Origin: Kumtagia sp964244725
Lineage (GTDB): Bacteria > Pseudomonadota > Alphaproteobacteria > Rhizobiales > Rhizobiaceae
Assembly: GCA_964244725.1 (NCBI GenBank)
Contig: CAXTJQ010000013.1
Location: 1-64,000 of the forward strand
Direction: 5' to 3'
Length of the DNA: 64,000 nt
Part shown: in pieces, positions 49,142 through 58,445 of the stretch
How positions within the stretch are numbered: the stretch's first letter is position 1
Layout of the letters: every line of letters begins with the position of its first letter
Position numbers and translations under genes: made by a program
Notes under the pieces: model-generated
Told to the model about the DNA's origin: nothing
What the model saw: only the letters and a program-made list of their open reading frames with translations
Databases searched by the model: none

Positions 49142-49706
49142 CGACGCATTTCAGGATCGTTTCGATGCGTCGGCCGAGGTCGGGCCGCTCGCGGATTCGC
49201 TGCGCGAGCTTTCCACGCTCTCCAGGGGCTTCGGCGTCCAGCTTTCGGGCGCTCTGAAGAGCGCGGCGGTGGACGGCAAGGCGCTCGACGGGGTGCTGCG
49301 CAAGATCGGGCTCAACCTCGCCGGCATGGCGCTGCGGCAGGGGTTGCGGCCGCTGCAGAACCTGGCCGGTTCGCTGTTTTCCGGACTGCTCGGCGGCCTG
49401 GCCAGCGCGCTGCCTTTCGCCAAGGGCGGTATCGTACCCTTCGCCGGGGGCGGCGTGGTTTCGCGACCGAGCTACTTCCCCATGGGCGGCGGGCTCGGAC
49501 TGATGGGCGAGGCGGGCGCGGAGGCGATCATGCCGCTGCGGCGCGGCGCGGACGGCAGGCTCGGCGTCGCCGGCGGCGGCGCCGTTGCGCCGGTCAACGT
49601 GACGTTCAACGTCGTGGCGCAGGACGCGTCGTCGTTCCGCAAGTCGGAAGCGCAGATCACCGGAATGCTGGCGCGCGCGGTCTCGCGCGGCTCGCGCACC
49701 TTTTGA
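49128..49706 (+). CDS. GTA gene 11, tail tape measure protein (short)
   Basis: A 192-residue protein with a helical N-terminal half (LADSLRELSTLSRGFGVQLS) and a glycine-rich C-terminal half with FAKGGIVPFAGGGVVSRPSY, LGLMGEAGAEAIMPLRRG and VNVTFNVVAQDASSFRKSE, standard for GTA tape measure proteins. Its shortness fits the short tail of a GTA particle. It overlaps the chaperone gene and lies 6 bases before the distal tail gene. Confidence 0.92.
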   Translation: MAGFDDAFQDRFDASAEVGPLADSLRELSTLSRGFGVQLSGALKSAAVDGKALDGVLRKIGLNLAGMALRQGLRPLQNLAGSLFSGLLGGLASALPFAKGGIVPFAGGGVVSRPSYFPMGGGLGLMGEAGAEAIMPLRRGADGRLGVAGGGAVAPVNVTFNVVAQDASSFRKSEAQITGMLARAVSRGSRTF

Positions 49707-49712
49707 GGAGGG

Positions 49713-50366
49713 ATGATGTCCGAATTGGCAGAATTCCATGACGTGCGGTTTCCGACCGCCGTAGCGTTCGGGGCGACCGGCGGGCCGGAACGGCGCAACG
49801 AGATCGTCAGGCTGACCTCCGGCCGGGAGAAGCGCAACGCGCGGTTCTCGCAGTCGCTGCACCGCTACGATGCCGGCACCGGGCTGCGTTCGCTCGCCGA
49901 CCTCTACGAGATCGTCGCATTCTTCGAAGCGCGGCGCGGCTCGCTGCACGCTTTCAGGTTTCGCGACCCGATCGACATGAAGTCGCGCCGCGCCGATCAG
50001 GCGCCGACGGCGCTCGACCAGGCGCTTGGGACCGGCGACGGAACGCGGACGCGCTTCGCGCTGATCAAGCGCTACGGCGAGGGCGACGACGCCTATGCCC
50101 GCGTGATCCGCAAGCCGCTGCCTGCCGGGCTGATGGTCGCCGTCGACGCGGTCGTGAAAGCCACGCCCGAGCATTGGTCGTTCGACGACGCGAGCGGCGA
50201 CATCGTCTTTGCGCCTGGGGCGGTCCCGGCGGCGGGAGATCTCGTGACCGCGGGTTACGAATTCGACGTGCCGGTCCGCTTCGACATCGATCGGCTCGAG
50301 ATCGGCATCAGCCATTTCAAGGCCGGCAAGATCCCGTCGATTCCTTTGGTGGAGGTGCAACTGTGA
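49713..50366 (+). CDS. GTA gene 12, distal tail protein (DUF2460)
   Basis: A 217-residue DUF2460/TIGR02217 protein: EFHDVRFPTAVAFGATGGP, RRNEIVRLTSGREKRNARFS, LYEIVAFFEARRGSLHAFRF and YEFDVPVRFDIDRLEIGIS. It forms the ring connecting the tail tube with the hub. Two successive ATGs start the frame after GAGGAGGG. Its stop overlaps the GTG start of the next gene. Confidence 0.93.
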   Translation: MMSELAEFHDVRFPTAVAFGATGGPERRNEIVRLTSGREKRNARFSQSLHRYDAGTGLRSLADLYEIVAFFEARRGSLHAFRFRDPIDMKSRRADQAPTALDQALGTGDGTRTRFALIKRYGEGDDAYARVIRKPLPAGLMVAVDAVVKATPEHWSFDDASGDIVFAPGAVPAAGDLVTAGYEFDVPVRFDIDRLEIGISHFKAGKIPSIPLVEVQL

Positions 50367-51253
50367 CGATCTATCCGCAAGCGCTCGCCGATCATCTGGA
50401 AGGCGAGGCGACGACGGTCTGCCATTGCTGGCGGCTGACGCGGCGCGACGGGACGGTTATGGGCTTCACCGACCACGATCGCGCGCTGACCGTCGACGGG
50501 ACGGCGTTCCGGCCGCAATCGGGCTTCAGCGCCACGGAGGCGCGCGACACGCTGGGCCTCGCGATCGATACGGTCGATGTCGAGGGCGCGCTTTCGGCGG
50601 ACGATCTGAGCGAGGCCGACATCGCCGCAGGCCTCTACGACGACGCGTCGGTCGAGACGCTGCTGGTCAATTGGGCGCGGCCGGCGGATTTCGCCAGGCT
50701 GCGCACGGCGACGATCGGCGGGATCTCGCGCCGCGACGGGGCGTTCGTAGCCGAGTTGAAGAGCCGGACGCATGCGCTCGACCAGATCCAGGGCAGGGTT
50801 TTCGCCCGCGCCTGCGATGCGCGTCTCGGCGACGGCCGGTGCCGCGTCGATCTCGACGGCCCCGGCCTCTCCGGCACGGGGGCGGTGGTCGCGACGACAG
50901 CGGCGGATAGACTGCGCGTCTCCGGTCTCGAGGGGTTCGAGGCCGGCTGGTTCAGCCTTGGCGCGCTCGACTGGACGAGCGGTGCGTTGGCGGGGAAGCG
51001 GGACTACGTCGCCGTCCATGCGAAGGGAGCAGGCGGCGTCGACCTGACGCTGCAGGCGCGGGAAGGCGCGGTTGCCGAAACCGGCGACACGTTCGTCATC
51101 CGCGCGGGCTGCGACAAGGCCTTCGCGACCTGCAAGGCGAAGTTCGCCAATGCGCTGAACTTCCAGGGCTTCCCGCACCTTCCCGGCAACGATGCAGCCT
51201 ACGGCTACGCGGTCGACGGAGCGGTGTTCGACGGCGGGCCGCTGGTCCCATGA
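50363..51253 (+). CDS. GTA gene 13, hub protein (DUF2163/BR0599)
   Basis: A 296-residue DUF2163 protein, the hub or iron-sulfur-binding tail component in RcGTA. N-terminal domain: YPQALADHLEGEATTVCHCW and DHDRALTVDGTAFRPQSGFS. C-terminal domain: RVFARACDARLGDGRCRVDL and ACDKAFATCKAKFANALNFQGFPHLPG-type block (quoted in parts), rich in cysteines, which in RcGTA may hold an iron-sulfur cluster. Start is GTG with GGAGG seven bases upstream. It overlaps the peptidase gene by 4 bases. Confidence 0.93.
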   Translation: MTIYPQALADHLEGEATTVCHCWRLTRRDGTVMGFTDHDRALTVDGTAFRPQSGFSATEARDTLGLAIDTVDVEGALSADDLSEADIAAGLYDDASVETLLVNWARPADFARLRTATIGGISRRDGAFVAELKSRTHALDQIQGRVFARACDARLGDGRCRVDLDGPGLSGTGAVVATTAADRLRVSGLEGFEAGWFSLGALDWTSGALAGKRDYVAVHAKGAGGVDLTLQAREGAVAETGDTFVIRAGCDKAFATCKAKFANALNFQGFPHLPGNDAAYGYAVDGAVFDGGPLVP

Positions 51254-51708
51254 CGAGCGTCGTCGCGGATGCGATCGTCGAGGAGGCGCTGACCTGGCTC
51301 GGCACGCCGTATCGCCACCAGGGTTCGCGCAAGGGCGTCGGCTGCGACTGTCTGGGCTTGGTGCTCGGCGTCTGGCGGAACATCTATGGCGCCGCGCCGG
51401 TCGATCCCGGTCCCTACGCCGCCGACTGGGCCGAGACCGGCGGCGAGGACCGGATGCTGGCGGCGGCCCGCGCGCATCTCGTCGACAAGCCGCTCGACCG
51501 GGCCGGCGCGGGCGACCTGGTCCTGTTCCGGTGGCGCGGCCACCTCGCCGCCAAGCATGCCGGCATCTTGATCGGGCCGAACCGCTTCATCCACGCCTAT
51601 GAGGGCCAGGCGGTCGTGGTCTCTGTGCTGGTCCCGCAATGGCGGCGGCGGATCGCGGGCGCCTTTGGTTTTCCCGAACGTCCATCAACCGACCAAAACG
51701 AAAGCTGA
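51250..51708 (+). CDS. GTA gene 14, NlpC/P60 cell-wall peptidase
   Basis: A 152-residue C40 peptidase of the TIGR02219 phage type. The active site is GVGCDCLGLVLGVW (Cys34 the probable nucleophile), with histidine in LAAKHAGILIG and HAYEG. It would cut stem peptides in the recipient wall so that DNA can pass. The frame overlaps the hub gene by 4 bases and ends 2 bases before the megatron gene. It looks intact. Confidence 0.93.
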   Translation: MTSVVADAIVEEALTWLGTPYRHQGSRKGVGCDCLGLVLGVWRNIYGAAPVDPGPYAADWAETGGEDRMLAAARAHLVDKPLDRAGAGDLVLFRWRGHLAAKHAGILIGPNRFIHAYEGQAVVVSVLVPQWRRRIAGAFGFPERPSTDQNES

Positions 51709-51710
51709 CG

Positions 51711-54700
51711 ATGGCGACGATTGTCCTTCAGGCGGCCGGGACGGCTCTCGGCGGTTTCCTCGGTCCGATCGGCGCCGCGGTCGGGTCGGCGATCGGGTCG
51801 CTTGCCGGCTATGCGGTCGACAGCGCGCTTCTGCGCGGGACGCAAAGGGTCGAAGGCGCGCGGATGGCGAGCGCGCGGCCGTTCGCGGCGGAAGAGGGAG
51901 GCGCGATCCCGCGCGTCTACGGCACGGTCCGGCTCGGCGGCACGATAATCTGGGCGACGCGCTTCGAGGAGGCGAAGACGACGACCCGCCAGGGCGGCAA
52001 GGGCGCGAGCCGAGGCGCCAGCGTCACCGAATACAGCTACTACGCCAACGTCGCCTTCGCCCTGTGCGAGGGTGAGATTGCCGGCATCCGCCGGGTCTGG
52101 GCGGATGGGCGCGAACTGGATCAGACCTCGATCGAGATGCGGGTCTATGCCGACGGCGCCGACCAAGCGCCCGACCCGCTGATCGCCGCCAGGCAGGGCG
52201 CGGGCAACACGCCGGCCTATCGCGGCGTCGCCTACCTGGTGTTCGACAGGCTGCCGCTCGCCGAATACGGCAACCGCATCCCGCAAATCCAGGTCGAGGT
52301 CCTGCGGCCGGTCGGCGACCTGCGGACGAAGATCCGCGCCGTCTGCCTGATCCCCGGATCGACGGAATACGGATTGTCGCCGTCGCTCGTGACCAAGCGC
52401 CCGCGCCGCGGCGAGACGATCCCCGAGAACCGCCACGTCCTGCACGGCGCGACCGACTTGGCGGCGTCGCTCGACGAGCTGCAGGCGATCTGCCCGAACA
52501 TCGAAAGCATCGCGCTCGTCGTCTCCTGGTTCGGCGACGATCTGCGCGCCGGCGCGTGCCGCATCAGGCCGGCGGTGACCAACCAGGCGGCGGCCGGCTA
52601 TTCGCAGGCCTGGGTCGTGTCCGGCGTCGATCGGAACCATGCCGGGATGCTGTCCCTGCACGATGGCGGGTCGGCCTTCGGCGGCACGCCGGGCGACCGT
52701 TCGGTGATGGACGCGATCGCGCAGATCAGGGCGCGCGGCCTGAAGGTCACGCTCTACCCGTTCGTGATGATGGACGTGCCGCATGGCAACGCGCTGCCCG
52801 ACCCCTATGGCGGCGCGGCGCAGGCGGCCTATCCGTGGCGCGGCCGGATCACCTGCCATCCCGCCGCCGGCCAGCCGGGCGCGGCCGACAAGACGGCGGC
52901 GGCGCGGGCGCAGGTCGCGGCCTTTTGCGGCTCGGCAGAGCCGGGCGATTTCGAACCGGATGGCCATACGATCGCGTTCGCCGGCGGGGCGGGCGATTGG
53001 GGCTATCGCCGGCTCATCCTGCACTACGCGCATCTCGCGCTCGCGGCCGGCGGCGTCGACGCCTTCCTGATCGGGTCCGAACTGCGCGGGCTTTCGACGA
53101 TCCGCGACGCGGCGCATGCCTTTCCGTTCGTCGAGGCGCTGTGCGAACTCGCCGGCGATGTGGGCGGTCTGCTCGGGCCGGCTACGAAGCTGACCTACGG
53201 CGCGGACTGGACGGAGTATTTCGGCCACCATCCCGCCGATGGGTCTGGCGACGCGTTCTTCCATCTCGACGCGCTCTGGGCGCATCCCGCGATCAGCGCG
53301 GTCGGCATCGACAATTACATGCCGCTTTCCGACTGGCGCGACGGCGACTATCGAACCGGCAATCCGGACGGCGCGAGCGGACCCTACGACCCGGCCGCCC
53401 TGCGGCGGGCGATCGCCGGCGGCGAGGGCTACGACTGGTACTACGCGACGCAGGCCGACCGCGAGGCGCGGACGAGGACGCCGATCACCGACGGGAGCGG
53501 CGGCAAGCCGTGGATGTTCCGCAACAAGGACCTCGTGGGCTGGTGGTCGCACGCCCATCACGACCGGATCGGCGGCGTCGAACTGCCCACGCCGACCGCA
53601 TGGGTTCCGCGCGAAAAACCGATCTGGATGACGGAGATCGGCTGTCCGGCCGTCGACAAGGGCGCGAACCAGCCCAACGTCTTCGTCGACGCGAAATCGA
53701 GCGAGAGCTTCACGCCGTATTTTTCCAACGGCGGCCGCAACGACCTCGCGCCCAAGCGCTTCTTGGAGGCGCATGCGGCGCATTGGGACCCCGAAAGCCC
53801 GGCCTTCGACGCCGATGCCAATCCCGTCTCGCCGGCCTATGGCGGCCGGATGGTGGACATCGCGCGCGCCTATGTCTGGTGCTGGGATGCGCGGCCGTTC
53901 CCGGCGTTTCCGCTGCGAAGCGATGTCTGGGCCGACGGCGCGAACTGGCGGCTCGGGCACTGGCTCAACGGCCGGCTGGAAGCGCCCGGCATCGGCGATC
54001 TGGTCAATGCGATCCTCGCCGATTTCGGGCAGCCGGATGCCGATGCGGGCGAAGCCGACGGGACCGTTCAGGGCTACGCAATTGACGATCTGACCTCGGC
54101 GCGATCGGCGATCGAGCCGCTTGCCGATCTGTTCGACCTTGCCGTCTGCGAGCAGGCCGACGCGCTCGTGGTGCGTTCGGCGATGGCGCGGTCGGCGGCG
54201 CCGGTCGCGATCGGCGATATGGTGATCGACGAGACGGGCGTGACAATCGAGAAGGTGCGGTCGCCCGATCACGAATTGCCGGCCGAGGTGATCCTGACGT
54301 TCCGCGACCACATTGCCGAGTTCCAGGCGGCGACCGCCCGCAGCACGCGGCAAGGCGTTTCGGGCCGGCGGCAGCAGACGGTCGCGTTTCCCGGCGTGCT
54401 GGAGACGGAGCAGGCGAAAAGCCTCGTCGCCGACTGGCACAACAGGATCTGGACGGCGCGCGAGACCGTTTCGGTGGCGGTCGCCAGCTATCGCGACGGC
54501 ATCGAACCCGGCGCGGTGATCACGCTGCCGAAAATCGGGTCGGCGGAATTTTTGGTGACCGAGATCGAGGACGGGCTGGTCCGCCGCCTGAGGGGGCGAC
54601 GCATCGACCGCGCGTCGCCCACTGCATGGGGGCCTGCCGCCGGACCAACTCCCGTCGCGCCGGCGCTCTCGGCCGGACCGCCGCATGTCCTGTTCCTCGA

Positions 54701-55616
54701 TTTGCCAACGCGCGCCTCCTCCGTCCCGGCGCAGGATCATCTGCGGGTCGCCGTCTGGCGCAGGCCGTGGCGTCGCCATGTCGTGCTGGCCTCGCCCGAA
54801 ACGACGGGGTTCTCCGCCAGGGCGACCATCGCGACGCCGGCCAATCTCGGTGACCTGGCCGAACCGCTCGCCGCTTGCGGCGTGACGGGCCGCCTCGACC
54901 GCGCGAGCCGGCTGGTGGTCGATCTCTACGCCGCCGAAGCAGCAGGCGTCAGCCGCCTGCAATTGCTTGGCGGCGCCAACGTCGCGGCCGTGCGGTCGCA
55001 GACCGGCGCCTGGGAGGTGCTGCAATTCGGGACGGCGGAGGAGATCGCGCCGGACCGATGGCTGCTCGGTGATCTGCTGCGCGGGCAATTGGGTACGGAC
55101 GACGCGATGACGGCGGGATCTGCCGCCGGCGCGCCGTTCGCATTGCTCGACGACCGGGTCGGGCCGGCCGGGCTGCTTGCCGGCGAGATCGGCTTGCCAC
55201 TGAACTGGCGGATCGGGCCCGAGGGCGCGGACCTCTCCGAAGCGCGTTTCGCAAGCGAGGCCGCCACGGGCGGCCTGCGCGCGCGGCTGCCGCTTTCGCC
55301 CGTCCATCTGCGCTGCCGGACGGCGGGCGCGGATCTGGCGTTCAGCTGGACGCGGAGGGGCCGCATCGACGCCGACGATTGGGCGCCGCTCGACATCCCG
55401 CTGGGCGAGGAGCGGGAAGAGTATCGCATCGACATCGCGATGGTCGGCGGCCCGGTCGTGCGCTCGGCGCCGGTTCCGACGCCGACCTGGACCTACGGCG
55501 CCACCGAGATCGCGGCGGATTTCGGAGTCATGCCGGCTGCGATCGATGTGACAGTGCGTCAGCTAAGCGTCGCGGCGGGGTTCGGTATCCCGGCGTCGCG
55601 ACGATTCGCCTTGTGA
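51711..55616 (+). CDS. GTA gene 15, baseplate megatron protein
   Basis: A 1301-residue tail-tip protein. N-terminal hydrophobic glycine-rich part (TALGGFLGPIGAAVGSAIG), then a tail domain (about 40-300), a TIM-barrel-like domain of the GTA type (about 330-700, with FLIGSELRGLSTIRD and PIWMTEIGCPAVDKG), a phage tail domain (about 770-950) and C-terminal beta-rich receptor-binding domains with RRGRIDADDWAPLDIP. In RcGTA this protein binds the host envelope and carries sugar-binding modules. A large shadow frame on the opposite strand is a product of high GC. ATG at 51711 follows the peptidase stop at once. Confidence 0.94.
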   Translation: MATIVLQAAGTALGGFLGPIGAAVGSAIGSLAGYAVDSALLRGTQRVEGARMASARPFAAEEGGAIPRVYGTVRLGGTIIWATRFEEAKTTTRQGGKGASRGASVTEYSYYANVAFALCEGEIAGIRRVWADGRELDQTSIEMRVYADGADQAPDPLIAARQGAGNTPAYRGVAYLVFDRLPLAEYGNRIPQIQVEVLRPVGDLRTKIRAVCLIPGSTEYGLSPSLVTKRPRRGETIPENRHVLHGATDLAASLDELQAICPNIESIALVVSWFGDDLRAGACRIRPAVTNQAAAGYSQAWVVSGVDRNHAGMLSLHDGGSAFGGTPGDRSVMDAIAQIRARGLKVTLYPFVMMDVPHGNALPDPYGGAAQAAYPWRGRITCHPAAGQPGAADKTAAARAQVAAFCGSAEPGDFEPDGHTIAFAGGAGDWGYRRLILHYAHLALAAGGVDAFLIGSELRGLSTIRDAAHAFPFVEALCELAGDVGGLLGPATKLTYGADWTEYFGHHPADGSGDAFFHLDALWAHPAISAVGIDNYMPLSDWRDGDYRTGNPDGASGPYDPAALRRAIAGGEGYDWYYATQADREARTRTPITDGSGGKPWMFRNKDLVGWWSHAHHDRIGGVELPTPTAWVPREKPIWMTEIGCPAVDKGANQPNVFVDAKSSESFTPYFSNGGRNDLAPKRFLEAHAAHWDPESPAFDADANPVSPAYGGRMVDIARAYVWCWDARPFPAFPLRSDVWADGANWRLGHWLNGRLEAPGIGDLVNAILADFGQPDADAGEADGTVQGYAIDDLTSARSAIEPLADLFDLAVCEQADALVVRSAMARSAAPVAIGDMVIDETGVTIEKVRSPDHELPAEVILTFRDHIAEFQAATARSTRQGVSGRRQQTVAFPGVLETEQAKSLVADWHNRIWTARETVSVAVASYRDGIEPGAVITLPKIGSAEFLVTEIEDGLVRRLRGRRIDRASPTAWGPAAGPTPVAPALSAGPPHVLFLDLPTRASSVPAQDHLRVAVWRRPWRRHVVLASPETTGFSARATIATPANLGDLAEPLAACGVTGRLDRASRLVVDLYAAEAAGVSRLQLLGGANVAAVRSQTGAWEVLQFGTAEEIAPDRWLLGDLLRGQLGTDDAMTAGSAAGAPFALLDDRVGPAGLLAGEIGLPLNWRIGPEGADLSEARFASEAATGGLRARLPLSPVHLRCRTAGADLAFSWTRRGRIDADDWAPLDIPLGEEREEYRIDIAMVGGPVVRSAPVPTPTWTYGATEIAADFGVMPAAIDVTVRQLSVAAGFGIPASRRFAL

Positions 55617-55651
55617 GCCGATAGCTTCAACCCGCGGAAAGGATTCGCACA

Positions 55652-55858
55652 ATGAACGACATCAAGCCCTGGTACCTGTCGCGCACCATCTGGGCGGCGG
55701 TGGTGACGATCGCGACGGCGCTGGCCGGTTTGTCCGGTCTGCCGGTCGACGGCTTCGACCAGCCGGCGCTCGTGGAGGGCGTGCTGCAGTCGGTCGCCGC
55801 GCTCGCCGGCGTCATCGCGCTGTTGGGTCGGCTCGGCGCCACCACCAGGATCGGCTAG
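55652..55858 (+). CDS. small holin-like membrane protein after the GTA genes
   Basis: A 68-residue protein with two hydrophobic helices (TIWAAVVTIATALAGLSGLP and VLQSVAALAGVIALLGRLG). The start NDIKPWYLSRTIW is one I recall from phage and GTA-associated small proteins of rhizobia. It has GGAAAGG upstream of the ATG and the direction of the GTA operon, 35 bases after megatron. A holin or accessory role is plausible; not shown. Lysis genes otherwise are not present in the cluster. Confidence 0.7.
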   Translation: MNDIKPWYLSRTIWAAVVTIATALAGLSGLPVDGFDQPALVEGVLQSVAALAGVIALLGRLGATTRIG

Positions 55859-55925
55859 ACTGTTGCGGTGATCGCCGGTTTGGCGTTCATTCCGTATTCA
55901 GCCCGGATGCCTTAGAACGCCAGCC

Positions 55926-56210
55926 ATGAAAACGCACCGACCCATCCTCCGGACCATGCTCCTCGGGCTTGTCGCGATGACCGTGGCGATCCCGTCTCCG
56001 GCGTCAGCGCAAGGGACGGCGGACGGGCAGGTGGCGCAGTCGGATTGTTATTCCATCGGCCAGCAGGTCGCGGCCGAAAACGGCGGTACGCTGGCCAAGG
56101 CGAGCCAGGCCGAGCAGGGCGGCCAGGCGGTGTGCGTGATCGTCGTGCTGGTGCCGGGCAAGAACGGGCAGCGCCCGCGCCGCACCGAGATCGTCGTTCC
56201 GCAACAGTAA
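55926..56210 (+). CDS. feuN: small periplasmic inhibitor of FeuQ
   Basis: A 94-residue protein with signal peptide (TMLLGLVAMTVAIPSPASA, cleaved before QGTADG). The mature part has two cysteines (DCYSIGQQ and AVCVIVVL), probably a disulfide, and ends RPRRTEIVVPQQ. Its position, size and secretion match FeuN of Sinorhizobium meliloti, a periplasmic protein encoded with feuPQ that restrains the kinase FeuQ. It is 42 bases upstream of feuP in the same direction. Identification is by context and form. Confidence 0.75.
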   Translation: MKTHRPILRTMLLGLVAMTVAIPSPASAQGTADGQVAQSDCYSIGQQVAAENGGTLAKASQAEQGGQAVCVIVVLVPGKNGQRPRRTEIVVPQQ

Positions 56211-56252
56211 CCGCGCGAGACGCGCTTCGTCGCAAGATCGACCGGATAGCCA

Positions 56253-56918
56253 ATGCGCATACTCGTCGTCGAAGATGACAAGGACCTCAACCGGCAGCTC
56301 TGCGCGGCGCTGGCGGACGCGGGCTATGCCGTCGACAGGGCGTTCGACGGCGAGGAGGGGCATTTTCTCGGCGATACCGAACCTTACGACGCCGTCGTGC
56401 TCGATGTCGGCCTGCCGCAGATGGACGGCATCAGCGTCGTCGAGCGCTGGCGCAGGGCCGGCCGCAAGATGCCGGTGCTGATCCTGACGGCGCGCGACCG
56501 CTGGAGCGACAAGGTGTCGGGCATCGACGCGGGGGCCGACGACTACGTCACCAAGCCGTTCCACATCGAGGAGGTGCTCGCCCGGCTGCGGGCGCTGATT
56601 CGGCGCGCCGCCGGCCACGCGTCGTCCGAACTCACCTGCGGGCCGCTTCGCCTCGACATCAAGGCCTCGAAGGCCGACCTCAACGGGATGACGCTGAAGC
56701 TGACCTCGCACGAGTTCCGCCTGCTCGCCTATCTCATGCATCACATGGGCGAGGTGGTGTCGCGCACCGAACTGGTCGAGCATCTCTACGACCAGGACTT
56801 CGACCGCGATTCCAATACGATCGAGGTGTTCGTCGGCCGCCTGCGCAAGAAGATGGGCGTCGACATGATCGAGACCGTTCGCGGCATGGGCTACCGCATG
56901 CGCGAGCCTGGCGGGTGA
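56253..56918 (+). CDS. feuP: FeuP response regulator (OmpR family)
   Basis: A 221-residue regulator: receiver domain (residues 1-115, ILVVEDDKDLNRQL, phospho-acceptor Asp51 in VVLDVGLPQMDG, Lys101 in YVTKPFHIEEV) and a winged-helix DNA-binding domain (about 125-219, LTSHEFRLLAYLMHHMGEVV and SNTIEVFVGRLRKKMG). In S. meliloti FeuP controls ndvA for cyclic glucan export and is needed for symbiosis; in R. leguminosarum it affects iron uptake. It overlaps feuQ by 4 bases. Intact. Confidence 0.94.
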   Translation: MRILVVEDDKDLNRQLCAALADAGYAVDRAFDGEEGHFLGDTEPYDAVVLDVGLPQMDGISVVERWRRAGRKMPVLILTARDRWSDKVSGIDAGADDYVTKPFHIEEVLARLRALIRRAAGHASSELTCGPLRLDIKASKADLNGMTLKLTSHEFRLLAYLMHHMGEVVSRTELVEHLYDQDFDRDSNTIEVFVGRLRKKMGVDMIETVRGMGYRMREPGG

Positions 56919-58336
56919 CCTCCAAGCCTCGCATGTCCGGCGAGGAAAGATCGCTGCGCGGCGGACTGGCGCGGGCGCAGCGGTCGCTGACCTTCCGGGT
57001 CGTGGCCTTCTCGACCATCTGGGCGATCGTGGCGTTGATCGTCATCTACACGGTGATCGCCGCGCTCTACCGCGAAACCAGCGAGCGCGGCTTCGAGAGC
57101 CTGCTGTCGGCGCATCTCTTCAACCTGATCGGCTCCGTCAGCCTGACGCAGGGCGGCGCGCTTTCCGGATCGCCGGACCTCGGCGATCTGCGCTTCTCGC
57201 AGCCTCGGTCGGGCTGGTACTGGTCGGTCGAGCCTGCCTCGGACGGCGTCAGCGGCGCGCTGCGATCCTTTTCGCTGACGCGCAGCCTGCCTTCGCCGGA
57301 CGCCCCGGAGGCGCCTTTCAACGCGAGCTTCCAGCGCACCTACCAAGCCGAGGGCATCGGCGGCGAGCAGTTGCAGGTGCTGGAAAGCGAGGTCGTCCTC
57401 GATTCGCGCAATCGCGCGGCGCGCTTCCGGGTGATGGGCAACCGGAGCGAATTGCAGCGCGCGATCGGCGTCTTCGACTGGCAATTGTTCAGCTATCTGT
57501 CGCTGTTCGGCGTCGGCATGGTCGTCATCAACGTCATGGCGATCCTCTTCGGCCTGCGGCCGCTCGGCCGTGTGCGGGCCGCGCTCGCTAAAGTGCGCGA
57601 GGGGACGGCGCAGCGGCTCGGCGGCAGCTTCCCGACCGAGATCGAGCCGCTCGCCAACGAGACCAACGCCCTGATCGAGAACAACCGGCGCATCGTCGAG
57701 CGGTCGAGGACGCAGGTCGGCAATCTGGCTCATTCGCTGAAGACGCCGCTGGCGGTCCTGCTCAACGAGGCCAGGGCGCTGGGCGGCGACAAGGGCCGGA
57801 CCATCGCCGACCAGGCGTCGGCCATGCAGCAGCAGCTCGAGCACTACCTGCAGCGGGCGCGGATCGCGGCGCAGCGCGACAGCGTGGTCTACCGCACGCC
57901 GGTCGCGCCCGTGCTGCAGCGGATGGTGCGGGTCATGGGCAAGCTGAACGATCGCCTCGACGTTGCGCTGACGCCGTCCGCCGATTTCGTCTTCGCCGGC
58001 GAGCGCGAGGATATCGAGGAGATCGTCGGCAATCTTCTGGACAACGCGGTGAAATGGGCGCGTTCGCGCGTCAGGGTCTCGATCGAGCCCACAGCGCCGG
58101 TCGACAGTCACGCGACGTTCGCGATCGCGATCGAGGACGACGGACCCGGAATCCCGGATGAGCTTGCCCGCGACGTGCTGAAGCGCGGCAGACGCCTCGA
58201 CGAGAGCAAGCCCGGAACCGGCCTCGGACTGTCGATCGTATCCGACCTCGTCGACGAGTATGGCGGACGCATCGAACTTGGCCGCTCGACGCTCGGCGGG
58301 TTGAAAGCGGTTGTCGTCCTGCGAGCCGTCGATTAG
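56915..58336 (+). CDS. feuQ: FeuQ sensor histidine kinase
   Basis: A 473-residue inner-membrane kinase. Two membrane helices (about residues 30-52, IWAIVALIVIYTVIAALYR, and 190-212, FSYLSLFGVGMVVINVMAIL) enclose a periplasmic sensor domain. A HAMP-like region follows, then HisKA with VGNLAHSLKTPLAVLLNEA (phospho-histidine) and HATPase_c with NLLDNAVKWA, EDDGPGIPD and GTGLGLSIVSDL. The layout is that of the PhoQ-like group. Start is GTG overlapping the feuP stop. FeuN would act on its periplasmic domain. Confidence 0.93.
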   Translation: MTSKPRMSGEERSLRGGLARAQRSLTFRVVAFSTIWAIVALIVIYTVIAALYRETSERGFESLLSAHLFNLIGSVSLTQGGALSGSPDLGDLRFSQPRSGWYWSVEPASDGVSGALRSFSLTRSLPSPDAPEAPFNASFQRTYQAEGIGGEQLQVLESEVVLDSRNRAARFRVMGNRSELQRAIGVFDWQLFSYLSLFGVGMVVINVMAILFGLRPLGRVRAALAKVREGTAQRLGGSFPTEIEPLANETNALIENNRRIVERSRTQVGNLAHSLKTPLAVLLNEARALGGDKGRTIADQASAMQQQLEHYLQRARIAAQRDSVVYRTPVAPVLQRMVRVMGKLNDRLDVALTPSADFVFAGEREDIEEIVGNLLDNAVKWARSRVRVSIEPTAPVDSHATFAIAIEDDGPGIPDELARDVLKRGRRLDESKPGTGLGLSIVSDLVDEYGGRIELGRSTLGGLKAVVVLRAVD

Positions 58337-58445
58337 GACTGTGATCCGGACGAGGCCTTTGATCGTTGTCAAAGTTCGGCCAAACAACCGGCATACCCGC
58401 AAGCTCGAACGGACGCGCCGCCCTCGGCGCCGATCGGTGGTGGAC

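Noticed and set aside
51597..55307. A 1236-codon open frame on the minus strand opposite the megatron gene
   Set aside because: It is a high-GC shadow: low-complexity Arg/Gly/Asp-rich translation, no family features, and the plus strand encodes a clear GTA protein throughout.
39799..55858. A temperate prophage
   Set aside because: There is no integrase, excisionase, CI-like repressor, replication module, att repeat or lysin set. Gene content and order follow the RcGTA cluster, so a GTA is the better reading.
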